Shown here one piece after another: positions 10,658 through 19,772 of a stretch of DNA of 64,000 bases (within the stretch, counting starts at the first letter, position 1; each line of letters begins with the position of its first letter). The stretch covers positions 930,001 through 994,000 of the forward strand of contig JAAROD010000049.1 in the NCBI GenBank assembly GCA_012274445.1. The letters are read 5' to 3'. A program made the translations under genes and the position numbers. The DNA is from Sclerotiophoma versabilis. Lineage: Eukaryota > Ascomycota > Dothideomycetes > Pleosporales > Didymellaceae. The notes beneath the pieces were generated by a model. That model searched no databases and was not told the DNA's origin. It saw only the letters and a list, made by a program, of their open reading frames with translations.

Positions 10658-11677
10658 CTAAACCACGTCTTCCATTTCTTCGTCTTCTGAGTCGTCTCCG
10701 CCCACATCTGGGGCCAGCGCCGACTGTTGGTTGTTGAGCGTCCTGCCGACATTAAAGTGCTGCTGTCGCTGCCAATGGCTGGCAAAAGAACCTGACTTGA
10801 CAAGATGGGCCAGCTCCGGAAGGACCTCCTTGAGGAACTGCTCTGGCTGCTTTGTTCGTGTTTTGAGCGCCTTCATCGACCAGTATTCGTACTCGTCGAA
10901 CAGGCTGTGCAGCATATCCAGCAACTCGCGGTGAGAAATACGAGCGGCCTTGTTTTGTTGTGGCCTGGTCTTGGTCGTGGGCTTGATGAACGAAGTGAAC
11001 TTGCTCTGGACGTTGTTGTAGTTCACGACACCAGGATCCTTGATGATGACAGTCTCCATATGCGAGCCTTGGATGGCCTGCTGGAGGCGCTGCTGCTCGA
11101 AATCCTTGTACTCTTTCGTGGGCAATGGGTTTGCCTGGTACTGGCGAGTTGCATGACCAATAAGAGCGGTCTGCTTCGGGATCGCCTTCCTGTACTTGCC
11201 GCGCTTTTGTATGCGTGCTTTGGGATCTTGTGTGCCGAAGTTTCCTGGTGCGCCTCGGTAGCCCTGACCCAGTCCGTTGGGTTTGTAGCCTGGGAGGTCC
11301 TTCTCAGTGAAAACATATGTGTTCCCGAGTATTGTGTCTGACGCTTGTGTTGGCTGCAATTCGAAGGCTGTGGGCAATTTGGCTTTGGCGCGCCATCGGT
11401 CATTGAAGAAGAGTCGCATCGGCTTGTCCTTGTCGATGCCGGCTGTTGTGTTGAAAGCGAGCACCTCTCCGATTTGTATCTGGTCGTTGTCGTTGCCTTC
11501 TGCAAGATCGTCCCACTTGGAGACGGCATCGTACAACCACTTTTCGATGCGCGTTAACCATACGTCACTCTTGGTGTCTGGCCGTGGCACGGTCATCTCC
11601 CCGGTGTCTTCGAAGAACTCATCGTCCATGTACTGGACCGACGTCCCTGCTTCTGGGTCTTGCTTGATCCCGTTCAT
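10658..11677 (-). CDS. TFG2: Transcription initiation factor TFIIF, beta subunit
   Basis: An uninterrupted frame of 339 residues. It has the TFIIFβ layout: an acidic N-terminal leader, an N-terminal dimerisation barrel (WLTRIEKWLYDAVSKW through RLFFNDRWRAKAKLPTAFEL and NTYVFTEKDLPGYKPNG), a lysine/glutamine-rich linker, and a C-terminal winged helix around residues 245-310 (RISHRELLDMLHSLFDEYEY, then LKTRTKQPEQFLKEVLPELA). It ends with an acidic tail DDSEDEEMEDVV. It would form the heterodimer with Tfg1, bind RNA polymerase II and stabilise the pre-initiation complex. Length is slightly under yeast Tfg2 but typical of filamentous ascomycetes. It is divergent from CSN4, with 475 bases between starts. 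Confidence 0.92.
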   Translation of the reverse strand: MNGIKQDPEAGTSVQYMDDEFFEDTGEMTVPRPDTKSDVWLTRIEKWLYDAVSKWDDLAEGNDNDQIQIGEVLAFNTTAGIDKDKPMRLFFNDRWRAKAKLPTAFELQPTQASDTILGNTYVFTEKDLPGYKPNGLGQGYRGAPGNFGTQDPKARIQKRGKYRKAIPKQTALIGHATRQYQANPLPTKEYKDFEQQRLQQAIQGSHMETVIIKDPGVVNYNNVQSKFTSFIKPTTKTRPQQNKAARISHRELLDMLHSLFDEYEYWSMKALKTRTKQPEQFLKEVLPELAHLVKSGSFASHWQRQQHFNVGRTLNNQQSALAPDVGGDDSEDEEMEDVV

Positions 11678-12152
11678 CTTTGCGACAAGAGCACGCGGTC
11701 AGTAATCGGCTGGCGCCTGCTGCGCTGCACGTAATGGATCGTCCGTCCCGTCCTCAACGGCGCGTGCGGTACTGCGCGATCCTTCCTGGTGGCGTGGACC
11801 TAGCGAAGGGGGGAGCTGGTGTAGCGTGGGTGTGGGTGTGAGTGCGGTTGGGGAAGTAAGGATGTGAGTGAAACAATGAACACAGAGAGGCACCAGAGCG
11901 AGAGCCGCATTCACGGTTCGCCGCACTAGCGCGACAGCCTTGCCAAGCCGGTCATAGCTCCCGTCCGCCCCTCCCCCACATGGATGTTGCCTTGCGTTCA
12001 CCGTTGCTGGTTCTTGAGATAGTCTATCTTACGCAGCCTTGGTCACTTCAGCACCTCCTAGTGGTTTCGGTCGTGGCCGTGCCAAACCCCAGGATCGAGC
12101 TTGCCGTCGCCACCGACTCGACAATCGGAGCTGTTTGCTCTCTCCCGCGGAC
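11678..12152. promoter_or_regulatory. Divergent intergenic promoter region, TFG2 / CSN4
   Basis: The 475 bases between the start codons contain open frames on both strands without family resemblance. The region most likely contains both promoters and leaders. The frame that continues upstream of CSN4 in phase (to 12039) is treated as untranslated. Confidence 0.5.
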
Positions 12153-13406
12153 ATGGCCTCAGCAGCAGTTGCCTCTGCGCTCCAGGACGCCCAGTCCGCC
12201 TCGACCGGCGACAAGCCGGCGCAGTACACATCGATTCTCCAACAGATCACTACGTCCACAGAAAACGTCGCCGAGAACCTCAACGCATACGCACGCACTC
12301 TCCTCGACGACTCAATAGGGATCGTCCAACTACGGCCGCTCCTTGCCGCCTTTGCAGACGCCTTTCGCAATGTGAAGGACCCGGATGCCAAGATCGAGGT
12401 CGGCGAGAAGGTCGTCTCGCTATTGCAGTCGAAGGGGGCTGGGCAATACGAAGAGCAGGACACATCGATCAAAGAGGCGCTGGCGGACGCTTATGAGGCC
12501 ATCGACGACTTCAGGAAGTCGGCGCAGATATTAGCGTCAATCAACTTGGAGTCGACACAGAAGTCTATCACAGCGGACGACAAGGCGAGAGTGTGGATTC
12601 GAATTGTGCGGTGCTACCTAGAAGAAGACGACCCCACGAGCGCCTTCTCGCACTTGAACAAGGTCAAGAACATCATCTTCAATGTGCAGGACAAAGAAAC
12701 GCGGATGCACTTCCAGCTCAGCCAAGCCCGCATTTACGATGCCCAGCGCTCCTTTCTTGACGCAGCGGGCGCATACTACGCCATGAGCCAGGAGTCGATG
12801 GTGGACGAAGACGATCGCGTTGCGGCGTTGGGAGCTGCTATCATCTGCACGGTGCTGGCGCCGGCTGGACCACAACGCGGGAAGATGTTGGCCAAGCTGT
12901 ACAAGGACGAACGAGCCAGTTCGCTAGACGATTACCCCATCCTCGAAAAGATCTTCCTCGACCGGCTCCTCTCGCCTGCAGAGATCAAGGCCTTTGCTAC
13001 CAAGCTGGCACCACATCAGCTCGCCAAGACGGCAGACGGATCGACTGTGCTGGACAAGGCAGTGCTCGAGCACAACTTGCTTGGTGCATCGAAGCTGTAC
13101 AACAACATTGGGTTTGACCAGCTGGGGGAGCTGTTGGGAATCGAGGCGGAGAAGGCAGAGGAGTACGCGGCCAAGATGTTGGAGCAGGGCCGTCTCTCTG
13201 GGCACATTGATCAGATTGACCGGCTGATCTTCTTCGAGGGCGAGGCCAGCGGCGAGCGGAAGACGGGGCATGCAGAGCGCGTGGTGGGCAAGGAGCTGAG
13301 GAAGTGGGATGCGAACGTGGTGGGGCTTGCTGAGGAGGTGGAGAAGGTGACGACGATGATTCAGAACCAGTATCCCGAGTTCTACGCTTCGCAAGCCGTG
13401 GCCTGA
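12153..13406 (+). CDS. CSN4: COP9 signalosome complex subunit 4
   Basis: A single-exon gene. The ATG at 12153 gives 417 residues beginning MASAAVASALQDAQSASTGD; an upstream in-frame start at 12039 would add 38 basic residues with no family support. The N-terminal two thirds are TPR-like helical repeats (YARTLLDDSIGIVQLRPLLA, DKARVWIRIVRCYLEEDDPT, ARIYDAQRSFLDAAGAYYAM). The PCI domain follows at roughly residues 200-370, including YPILEKIFLDRLLSPAEIKA, VLEHNLLGASKLYNNIGFDQ and EKAEEYAAKMLEQGRLSGHI. It is a scaffold subunit of the signalosome that removes Nedd8 from cullin-RING ubiquitin ligases. In filamentous fungi the complex governs development, light response and secondary metabolism (established for Aspergillus). 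It is convergent with the mitochondrial ribosomal gene downstream. Confidence 0.92.
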   Translation: MASAAVASALQDAQSASTGDKPAQYTSILQQITTSTENVAENLNAYARTLLDDSIGIVQLRPLLAAFADAFRNVKDPDAKIEVGEKVVSLLQSKGAGQYEEQDTSIKEALADAYEAIDDFRKSAQILASINLESTQKSITADDKARVWIRIVRCYLEEDDPTSAFSHLNKVKNIIFNVQDKETRMHFQLSQARIYDAQRSFLDAAGAYYAMSQESMVDEDDRVAALGAAIICTVLAPAGPQRGKMLAKLYKDERASSLDDYPILEKIFLDRLLSPAEIKAFATKLAPHQLAKTADGSTVLDKAVLEHNLLGASKLYNNIGFDQLGELLGIEAEKAEEYAAKMLEQGRLSGHIDQIDRLIFFEGEASGERKTGHAERVVGKELRKWDANVVGLAEEVEKVTTMIQNQYPEFYASQAVA

Positions 13407-13657
13407 GGTGGGGTGGGGTGGCGAGCAAGAAGTCAGCAGGGTCGACGGAGCAGCACAATACCGCCACCTTGGTAGCTCTCCAAGGAGACAGAAGCAGAAT
13501 GAAGACATGACCAAGGTGATGCAAGCCGTGCCTGCAGTGAAGATTGATGTCGCACATTGTTATACACGGCGCTACGCTCCAGCCGGGTATGCCCATGAAT
13601 TCTACACATATGATACAGCGCAATGGGGTTCATTCCCTCCAGTCCGTCGTCTTGGGC

Positions 13658-14383
13658 CTACAGCCCCGCCCCCAAGGCCTCCTCGTACTCTTCCAGGCTC
13701 TTGACCTCGAGCTCGCTGATCTTGAGGACGGTGAAGCGCATCTTGCTGTAGACGTGCTTGGTGTGTCGCTGCCTGCGCTTCGTCTTCTCCTCGACGCGCA
13801 TGGGCTCCGTCTCGATGGCGACGACGCGGGCGCGGACGGTGAACAGGCGGTCGTCCAGGTAGAAGACCTTCTTGGCGTGGTCGGCGGTGCCCTTGACGGG
13901 CTCGGGGGCTTTGAGGGTGTAGTCGCGCGAGCCGATGTGGGTTGCGCGGTTCAGGCGCAGGACGTCGCCGGGCTTGACGTGCGGCATCAGGAAGGGCAGG
14001 CGCAGGGTGTCGCCGGCGGTGAGCAGGTACGGGCGGCCGTGGATGTGCAGGGTCATGTAGTGGGCGGGCTGCGAGTGCAGCAGCGGCAGCAGGTGCCGTA
14101 TCGACGGCGTCATCTGCTGGGAGACGACGTCGAGCCGCGTGTTGGGCGTGGACGGGGTCGACGGCGGGCCGGCCTTGGGCGACAGCGGGTGCGATGCGAC
14201 CTTCTCCTTCAGCTCGGGGGCGACGCGCTGCCCGGAGTGCAGGAGCGGGTCGGGGACGCGGCCGGCGTCGAGCGCGTGCGACTGGGTGGTGATGTGGGCG
14301 CGGAGGGGGCGGGCGAGGGCCGGCGCCACACTCGCTCGTGTCTCGCGGAGGGCGCTGCGTGCTGTGCGGGCGAGGAGGGCCAT
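13658..14383 (-). CDS. MRPL49: Mitochondrial large-subunit ribosomal protein bL21m
   Basis: A single exon of 241 residues when started at the ATG at 14383 (MALLARTARSALRETR). That start gives a classical Arg/Ala presequence. The frame stays open for 67 codons further upstream through an alanine run, but that part lies in the shared promoter. The C-terminal half carries the bL21 fold: LHIHGRPYLLTAGDTLRLPF, HVKPGDVLRLNRATHIGSRD, FTVRARVVAIETEP and KHVYSKMRFTVLKISELEVK. Bacterial-type L21 binds 23S rRNA domain VI. Here the protein would act in the mitochondrial large subunit. The N-terminal extension before the L21 core is typical of mitochondrial orthologues. The gene name follows the yeast equivalent. 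Confidence 0.88.
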   Translation of the reverse strand: MALLARTARSALRETRASVAPALARPLRAHITTQSHALDAGRVPDPLLHSGQRVAPELKEKVASHPLSPKAGPPSTPSTPNTRLDVVSQQMTPSIRHLLPLLHSQPAHYMTLHIHGRPYLLTAGDTLRLPFLMPHVKPGDVLRLNRATHIGSRDYTLKAPEPVKGTADHAKKVFYLDDRLFTVRARVVAIETEPMRVEEKTKRRQRHTKHVYSKMRFTVLKISELEVKSLEEYEEALGAGL

Positions 14384-14611
14384 GGCGGGGGCGGGGGCGG
14401 GCACTGGCTGCGTCCGGCCGACTGTCGATGCTGCTGCTGCGGCGGCTGCTGCTGCTGCTGCTGCGCGAGATGGGACGGATTTGCGGAGTTTGGCGCCAAG
14501 GCCGGGCGCCGCAGTAGCGTTCTCGAAAATGTTCGCCCCAACTTTCTGCGCGAGCCCTCCGTCTCCACACCCGACCACCAGCAAGCAGCAGCAGCAGCCG
14601 CCGCCGCCACC
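14384..14611. promoter_or_regulatory. Shared divergent promoter, bL21m / NSA2, with triplet repeats
   Basis: The start codons are 228 bases apart. The interval contains a CTG/CGG triplet stretch (14431-14464) and a CAG/CCG stretch ending next to the NSA2 ATG (about 14585-14610). It must carry both promoters. The long frames crossing it are explained by the triplet periodicity. Confidence 0.55.
14431..14464. repeat. CTG-type trinucleotide repeat
   Basis: The sequence is (CTG)3-4, an interruption CGGCGG, then further CTG units. It lies in the non-coding space between two divergent start codons and would be read as an alanine run only if the upstream extension of bL21m were translated. Confidence 0.8.
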
Positions 14612-15525
14612 ATGCCTCAGAACGAGTACATCGAGCGCTGGACAAAGCAGTACGTCCGCCCCGCCGTCTGGATCCCCTCCCCCGCCCAGACCTGCACCCC
14701 CTCCTGCTCCACGCTAACCCCGCCAGGCACGGCAAGCGCCTCGATCACGACGAGCGCAAGCGCAAGAGGATCGCGCGTGAGGGCCACGATGGCAGCAAGA
14801 AGGCGCAGAACTACCGCGGCCTGCGCGCCAAGCTGTACGCCGAGAAGCGCCGCAAGGAGAAGATCCAGATGAAGAAGACGATCCGCGCGCACGAGGAGCG
14901 CAACGTCAAGACGTCGGAGCCCGCCGAGCCCTCGACCGAGGCGCTGCCGCAGTACCTGCTCGACCGCTCCAACGAGAAGAACGCAAAGGCGCTGTCGTCG
15001 GCCATCAAGCAGAAGCGCAATGAAAAGGCCGCCCGCTTCTCCGTCCCCCTGCCCAAGGTCAAGGGCATCAGCGAGGAGGAGATGTTCAGCGTCGTCAAGA
15101 CGGGCAAGAAGACGGCCAAGAAGAGCTGGAAGCGCATGATCACAAAGCCCACCTTTGTCGGCCCCGGCTTCACCCGCCGCCCCGTCAAGTACGAGCGCTT
15201 CATCCGCCCCATGGGTCTGCGCTACAAGAAGGCCAACGTCACCCACCCGGAGCTCAGCGTCACCGTCCAGCTGCCCATCATCTCCGTCAAGAAGAACCCC
15301 CAGAACCCGCTGTACACCCAACTCGGCGTCCTCACCAAGGGAACCATCATCGAGGTGAACGTCTCCGAGCTGGGTCTGGTCACGGCCGGTGGAAAGGTCG
15401 TGTGGGGCCGGTATGCTCGTAAGTCTCATCAATCGAACCTCGCAAGAACGTAGACTAACTTTGCAACAGAGGTCACAAACAACCCCGAGAACGACGGCTG
15501 TCTGAACGCTGTTCTGCTCGTCTAG
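14612..15525 (+). CDS. NSA2: Ribosome biogenesis protein NSA2 (60S assembly)
   Basis: Three exons (14612-14649, 14727-15418, 15470-15525) give 261 residues, the same length as yeast Nsa2. The first exon encodes MPQNEYIERWTK, and the 77-base intron joins in phase to QHGKRLDHDERKRKR. The family signature continues with the stretch from LRAKLYAEKRRKEKI through MKKTIRAHEE, then PKVKGISEEEMF and the stretch KPTFVGPGFTRRPVKYERF. The C-terminal β-barrel is related to ribosomal protein eS8 and ends NNPENDGCLNAVLLV. Nsa2 joins pre-60S particles in the nucleolus and is needed for 27SB pre-rRNA processing. The gene is divergent from mitochondrial bL21m, so cytosolic and mitochondrial ribosome functions share one promoter interval. 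Confidence 0.95.
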
Positions 15526-15797
15526 ACACTAGACGCATGAGAGAGTTGGTGTGTAGCATTTAACGGCGTTATTTGTTGGGCTTGCAATCAGATATGGCGT
15601 TCAGAGACCCGTCGATTAGGGTGTAGCTTTGCGAGGCAGGTCAAAACTCGGCTGATGATGCAATCCTCGCTGTCTCCACAAGAAGAGGCAGGAGTAGATC
15701 TATGATACCACAATGAAGAAACTAAAATTTTGCAAACCGAGACCGTCCGCTCTCCACCTTTTCACATCCTGCGTGTGGCTTTGTACAAGGCGAGGCC

Positions 15798-18700
15798 TCA
15801 CCACTTGACCTTCTTCTGCCAGTCGTCACCTATCTCGTTCCAAGCAGCAACCTTCTCTTTACTCGCTGACTTGTTCTTTGCCTCCAGCTCCCCCGAATGA
15901 TCCTCAACCCACCTCTCCGTCAAACCCCTAGCCACCCTCTCCGTACACTCACTCTCCGCACCCTCCCGCTCAGCAAGCTTAATCTGCAGCGCCCGCATCC
16001 TCCCAATCAACTCCCCCCGCGACAACGCTTTCAACCCCTGCTCATCCCCACTCCTAGATGCCACACCCACCTTGCTCAGACACTCACTCCCAAACATACC
16101 CCTCAGCACGCTGCGACTGCGATATTTAAATCGGAACACGGCGTACGGCTTGTCCAGGCGGTCTGTGTACTCTGGCCGATTGACCGTGTGGCCGTACTGT
16201 GTTCCAGGGCCGGCGAGGACTTGGTGCTCTACTCCCTTGTCGAGCGCGCTAGATTTTGGCATCTTGTAGACCTGCTCGGCTGGTACGCTTGGGATGCGTT
16301 TCATCCGGGCTGGGTGCTCGGCGGGTTGGTCCTCGATGGCAGGGCGGAGTGTCTTTTTGGGCGGCGCTGGTGGGAATTGCCAGTGTGGCTTTGGAGTGAA
16401 GTGTGGCGCGGAGAGTTGGCGGTGTTTGAAGAGAGACTTGGAGGTGTAGCGGTTGGGAGGCGGAGGGGGTCTGGCTTTCTCTTTGGCTTTCCCGTCGACT
16501 ACTGTGGTCGCTGGCGCTGGCCAGGTGGTAACCATATCAGTATTGAAGGCGATACCGTTACTGGTATCTTGCGGCTGGTCCCATGCAGTCTTTTCATCTT
16601 GCGCGGCACCCCAAGCATTAGTGTTGACGTCCCATTCCTCGAATCCACCAGTGTCGTTCTGCTCTCCTTTTGAGTAGTCGTTCTGTCCCCAATCATCTTT
16701 CTTGCTGTCCGCGTTCCAACCATCAACGGCAACCTCTTTCGTATCAGCTTGGCCCCAGTCGTTGTTGTCGTTGTTCCACACGCCCATGGCTGCATCCGTG
16801 TCGTTCGAGGCGCTCCACCCACCGTCACCCTTCTCATTAGTATCCCAGTCAGTCGCCTTGTTAACAGCAGCTCCCCAAGTACTCTTCGCCTTGCCAGAAT
16901 TCTTCTCTTTCCCCCAAGAAGAATGTCGAAGGGGACCCTTCCCACTTCCCTGCTTCGACGCCGTCTTGTTTGTGACTCCCCACGACGATGAATTACTGGA
17001 CTGTTGACTCTCACGGCGGTCCTTGTCCATGGTTCTAAACGGAGCGGGAGGCTGGTAGGTTGTAGCAGCGCTGATTCTACGCGCCTTTTCCGATGCACAA
17101 CCCCATGTAGGTGGTGGCGCTATGATTGATGCAGCATGCTGGGTGTAAACACTGGCCTTTCTGGATCGGACGTCCACTGGATAGTGTGAAACAGAAGCAG
17201 ACATCATAGTCGGTGCGTTTGTTACTAACACGGAATGAGGCCGGGCATGGTGTACGCTGCTTGGATGCCACTGTGGGTTCTCGATGAGTTGCGCTAAGAT
17301 TGGCTCCTGACCAGACCCACTACGTTCTCTTCTAGAGCTTCGTCGAGCAGACCTAGTTCTGACCGACTGTACTTGGCTACGAGAATGGGAGGGCTTGAGA
17401 GTCGACTCTGATTGTTCGAGAGATGTGGAGGAGTCTGAGGGTGCTCCGATATGAGTCCATCCGTTGTTGTCCTCTGCGATGTAAGACGCCTGGCGAGGAG
17501 GAAAAGAGTTACCAACAGTGCGAGTTCTGGGTTTTGATCTTTGGCGAACTTCTTCCCAGCCCTCTGGTTGTTTCTTCGACCAAGTCTCCTCTGTATCCCA
17601 AGAATCCTCACGATCCTCATCTGGTGAGCCCCATCTATCGACCCTGGACCGCTTATCCCACCCAGGGTCCTCATCCCAACCATCACGTGTCTCTGCTCTA
17701 TTTCGACCAGAATGGCGCTTCCTGACTTTCGATTGTTGCTCCCAGGTTGAGGCATAGTCATTTGAGTCGTTGTCACGATTGTAACGCTCGGAAGGCCCTG
17801 ACCTGTGCGATCGATGGTTCGATGGACGAGTAGGAGATGCTGGCCATGCTCCCGGGACTTGACTGGAAGTCTCAAACCCATCTTCGTATGGCTGCTTGAT
17901 CTTCCTACTTCCACTGGGCATTGTTGACTTCCTTGACTCTTCCACACCACGCTTGACGGCGTCTGCGACAATCTTTTCGAGCATCTCAGGGTCGACTGTG
18001 GGGGCCGCTCTTGCCGCACCGTTGAGTAAAACCTCATCCATAAGCTCTCTGTGAGTCTCTGCTCTTGATCGTGGTGGAAGAGGTCCGCTACCGTACTGGA
18101 ATGCCGGAGCTAGGATGTCACGTTGAGACCGCGTCCCTGGGCTGACCGGCTCGGAGTACCGAGACTGATCTCCCCTCGCTTGCTCATGTCTGCCTACTGT
18201 CTCGACGTAAGGTGAGTGGTGGGAAGGCGCTGGTGGCGGCGGACCGTATCTGTTGCTAGCGGTGCCGAAAAATGGATCTCGGTCGAATCGATCGTTGGGA
18301 TAGTCAGTTGTACCATTCAAGTTCATGTCTGCAGCGGTTTTGGCATCACGAGGGCCAGCACAGCGCAAGACTACAACTTCGATGCAGCCAAGATTCTCCA
18401 GAATGCTCGCTGAGCAGGAGTCCGGCGCATCTTCCGCTGAATCTGTACAAGGTTATAGCCTCTGCGACGTAGAGCAAGGCAGAACCTACTGTGATCGAGC
18501 TTCTCGAACTTCCACTCTCGTGCTATCATCGAACCATCTTTTTGTCTCTCCTCCTTTTGCCTGACTTTGAAGTCGACGAGCGAGCGACGGTCCGGAGGCT
18601 TTCGAAATTTCATGTTCTGCCTGTTGCGATTACACTGATATACACCGTCAATAAACACGTACATTGCAATACCGGGCGCGATGAAGTTCCTGGACGAGAG

Positions 18701-18844
18701 GTGCACTGCAAATACGCGTTGCTTCTTGGGCACAGGAATAAAGGTTTCGACGAAACCATCTCCGTAGACAGTCCCGAGCTCTTGCAACGACTCTTGGCTG
18801 TCTGAAAGCTCGATAGAGCAGTTCAGATCCTTGAGCAAGGGCAT
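15798..18844 (-). CDS. 999-residue Trp/Gly-rich disordered protein with conserved N-terminal domain
   Basis: Two exons (18844-18490 and 18442-15798) joined across a 47-base intron (GTAGGT...TTGTACAG, branch-like CTATAAC) give 999 residues. Without this splice there would be two separate frames, the second with no ATG for about 38 codons. Residues 1-170 look like a folded β-rich domain found in uncharacterised fungal proteins (FIPVPKKQRVFAVHLSSRNF, GIAMYVFIDGVYQCNRNRQN, DFKVRQKEERQKDGSMIARE, then LGCIEVVVLRCAGPRDAKTA). The middle is charged and disordered. Residues about 606-759 contain many WG, GW and DW units in a Gly/Asp/Asn context. The C-terminus (KPYAVFRFKYRSRSVLRGMF and a helical tail) looks conserved. 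Function is unknown. An Argonaute-hook or other tryptophan-motif scaffold role is only a hypothesis. Confidence 0.8.
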
Positions 18845-19772
18845 CGTGTTTTGTTGCGCTGTCGTGAGCTTGACCGCTGAGATGAGTGGCCTCTGTGAGG
18901 TTGTAGTGTGGTAATGCGGAGAACAGCTAATAAGATGCCCGGGTGACACAAAGCAGATGTGAGAGGTGAAAGCGACGGAACCCAGGAGCAAGACGGTATG
19001 CTGGATAGAGCTGAACCAGGTGTTCCCTCAACCGAGAATTGCTCAGCAGTCTCTTACGAGCAGGTGATAAGGGGCTGAATTATACAGCACTGACCTAGAA
19101 ACTGAAGCCGGCATCGCTGTTGCAGGCGAACGCCCGGCTTTCACGTTGCTACGATTTCCTTTTGCTAAACAGTGCACAAAAGCCAGCGATCCTTCCTAAG
19201 CTGTAGATGTAGGGGTCTTGTCCTGTGTCGAATGTCTCGGGTGTACGTGGCCAGATTCCGTTGGCAAGATTTGTTTTCCGTGTGAACGAAGGGTCATACC
19301 GCGTTTGTGAGGCCATGTCAGTGTAGTTTGGTATGGAGCCTTTAGTTGTCTGTGGAAAAGTAGGAGAATATGAATGCTCGACAAGGAGGACAACTAGTAG
19401 ACCCGTGTAAGATCAGAGTAGTTATATCGGGAAGCTGCAACTTCCAAAAACTGATCTATAAAGTCAATGAGAAGGGATACACCGACCATGTTATGGAAAC
19501 AAATCGAGAACGTGAATTGTTGCTCTGCGAGGTAAGGAGCTTTTTGTGACCTAGAGACTACCTGATTTAAAAACTGACTCTGCGCCATGCCGTGTATGAT
19601 TCTCAATGTGATTAAAGCATATGCGAATGTGAGAAGGATATATGTATGCAGCTCCAGAGATGATCGCACCTTCGCAACCCACAATTCGTATTGGCAGTCT
19701 AAGTCCCAGGGTACTTGAACGATCGCGACCTGCGCAGTGTAGCTTATCGGCCGCCCCACGGTGATGGCACGC
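18845..19772. other. Intergenic region upstream of the Trp-rich gene and downstream of WSS1
   Basis: A 928-base stretch. The right part probably includes the WSS1 3' UTR and the left part the promoter of the Trp-rich gene. A 121-codon hydrophobic minus-strand frame at 19394-19759 has no ATG at its start and no family resemblance, so it is not called. Confidence 0.4.

Noticed and set aside
13544..14872. Long frames of 377-442 codons on both strands over bL21m and NSA2
   Set aside because: They arise from GC-rich codons and triplet repeats. The real genes are fixed by family motifs and splice phase.
19394..19759. A 121-codon hydrophobic minus-strand frame
   Set aside because: No ATG at its start, no family resemblance, lies in the presumed 3' UTR of WSS1.
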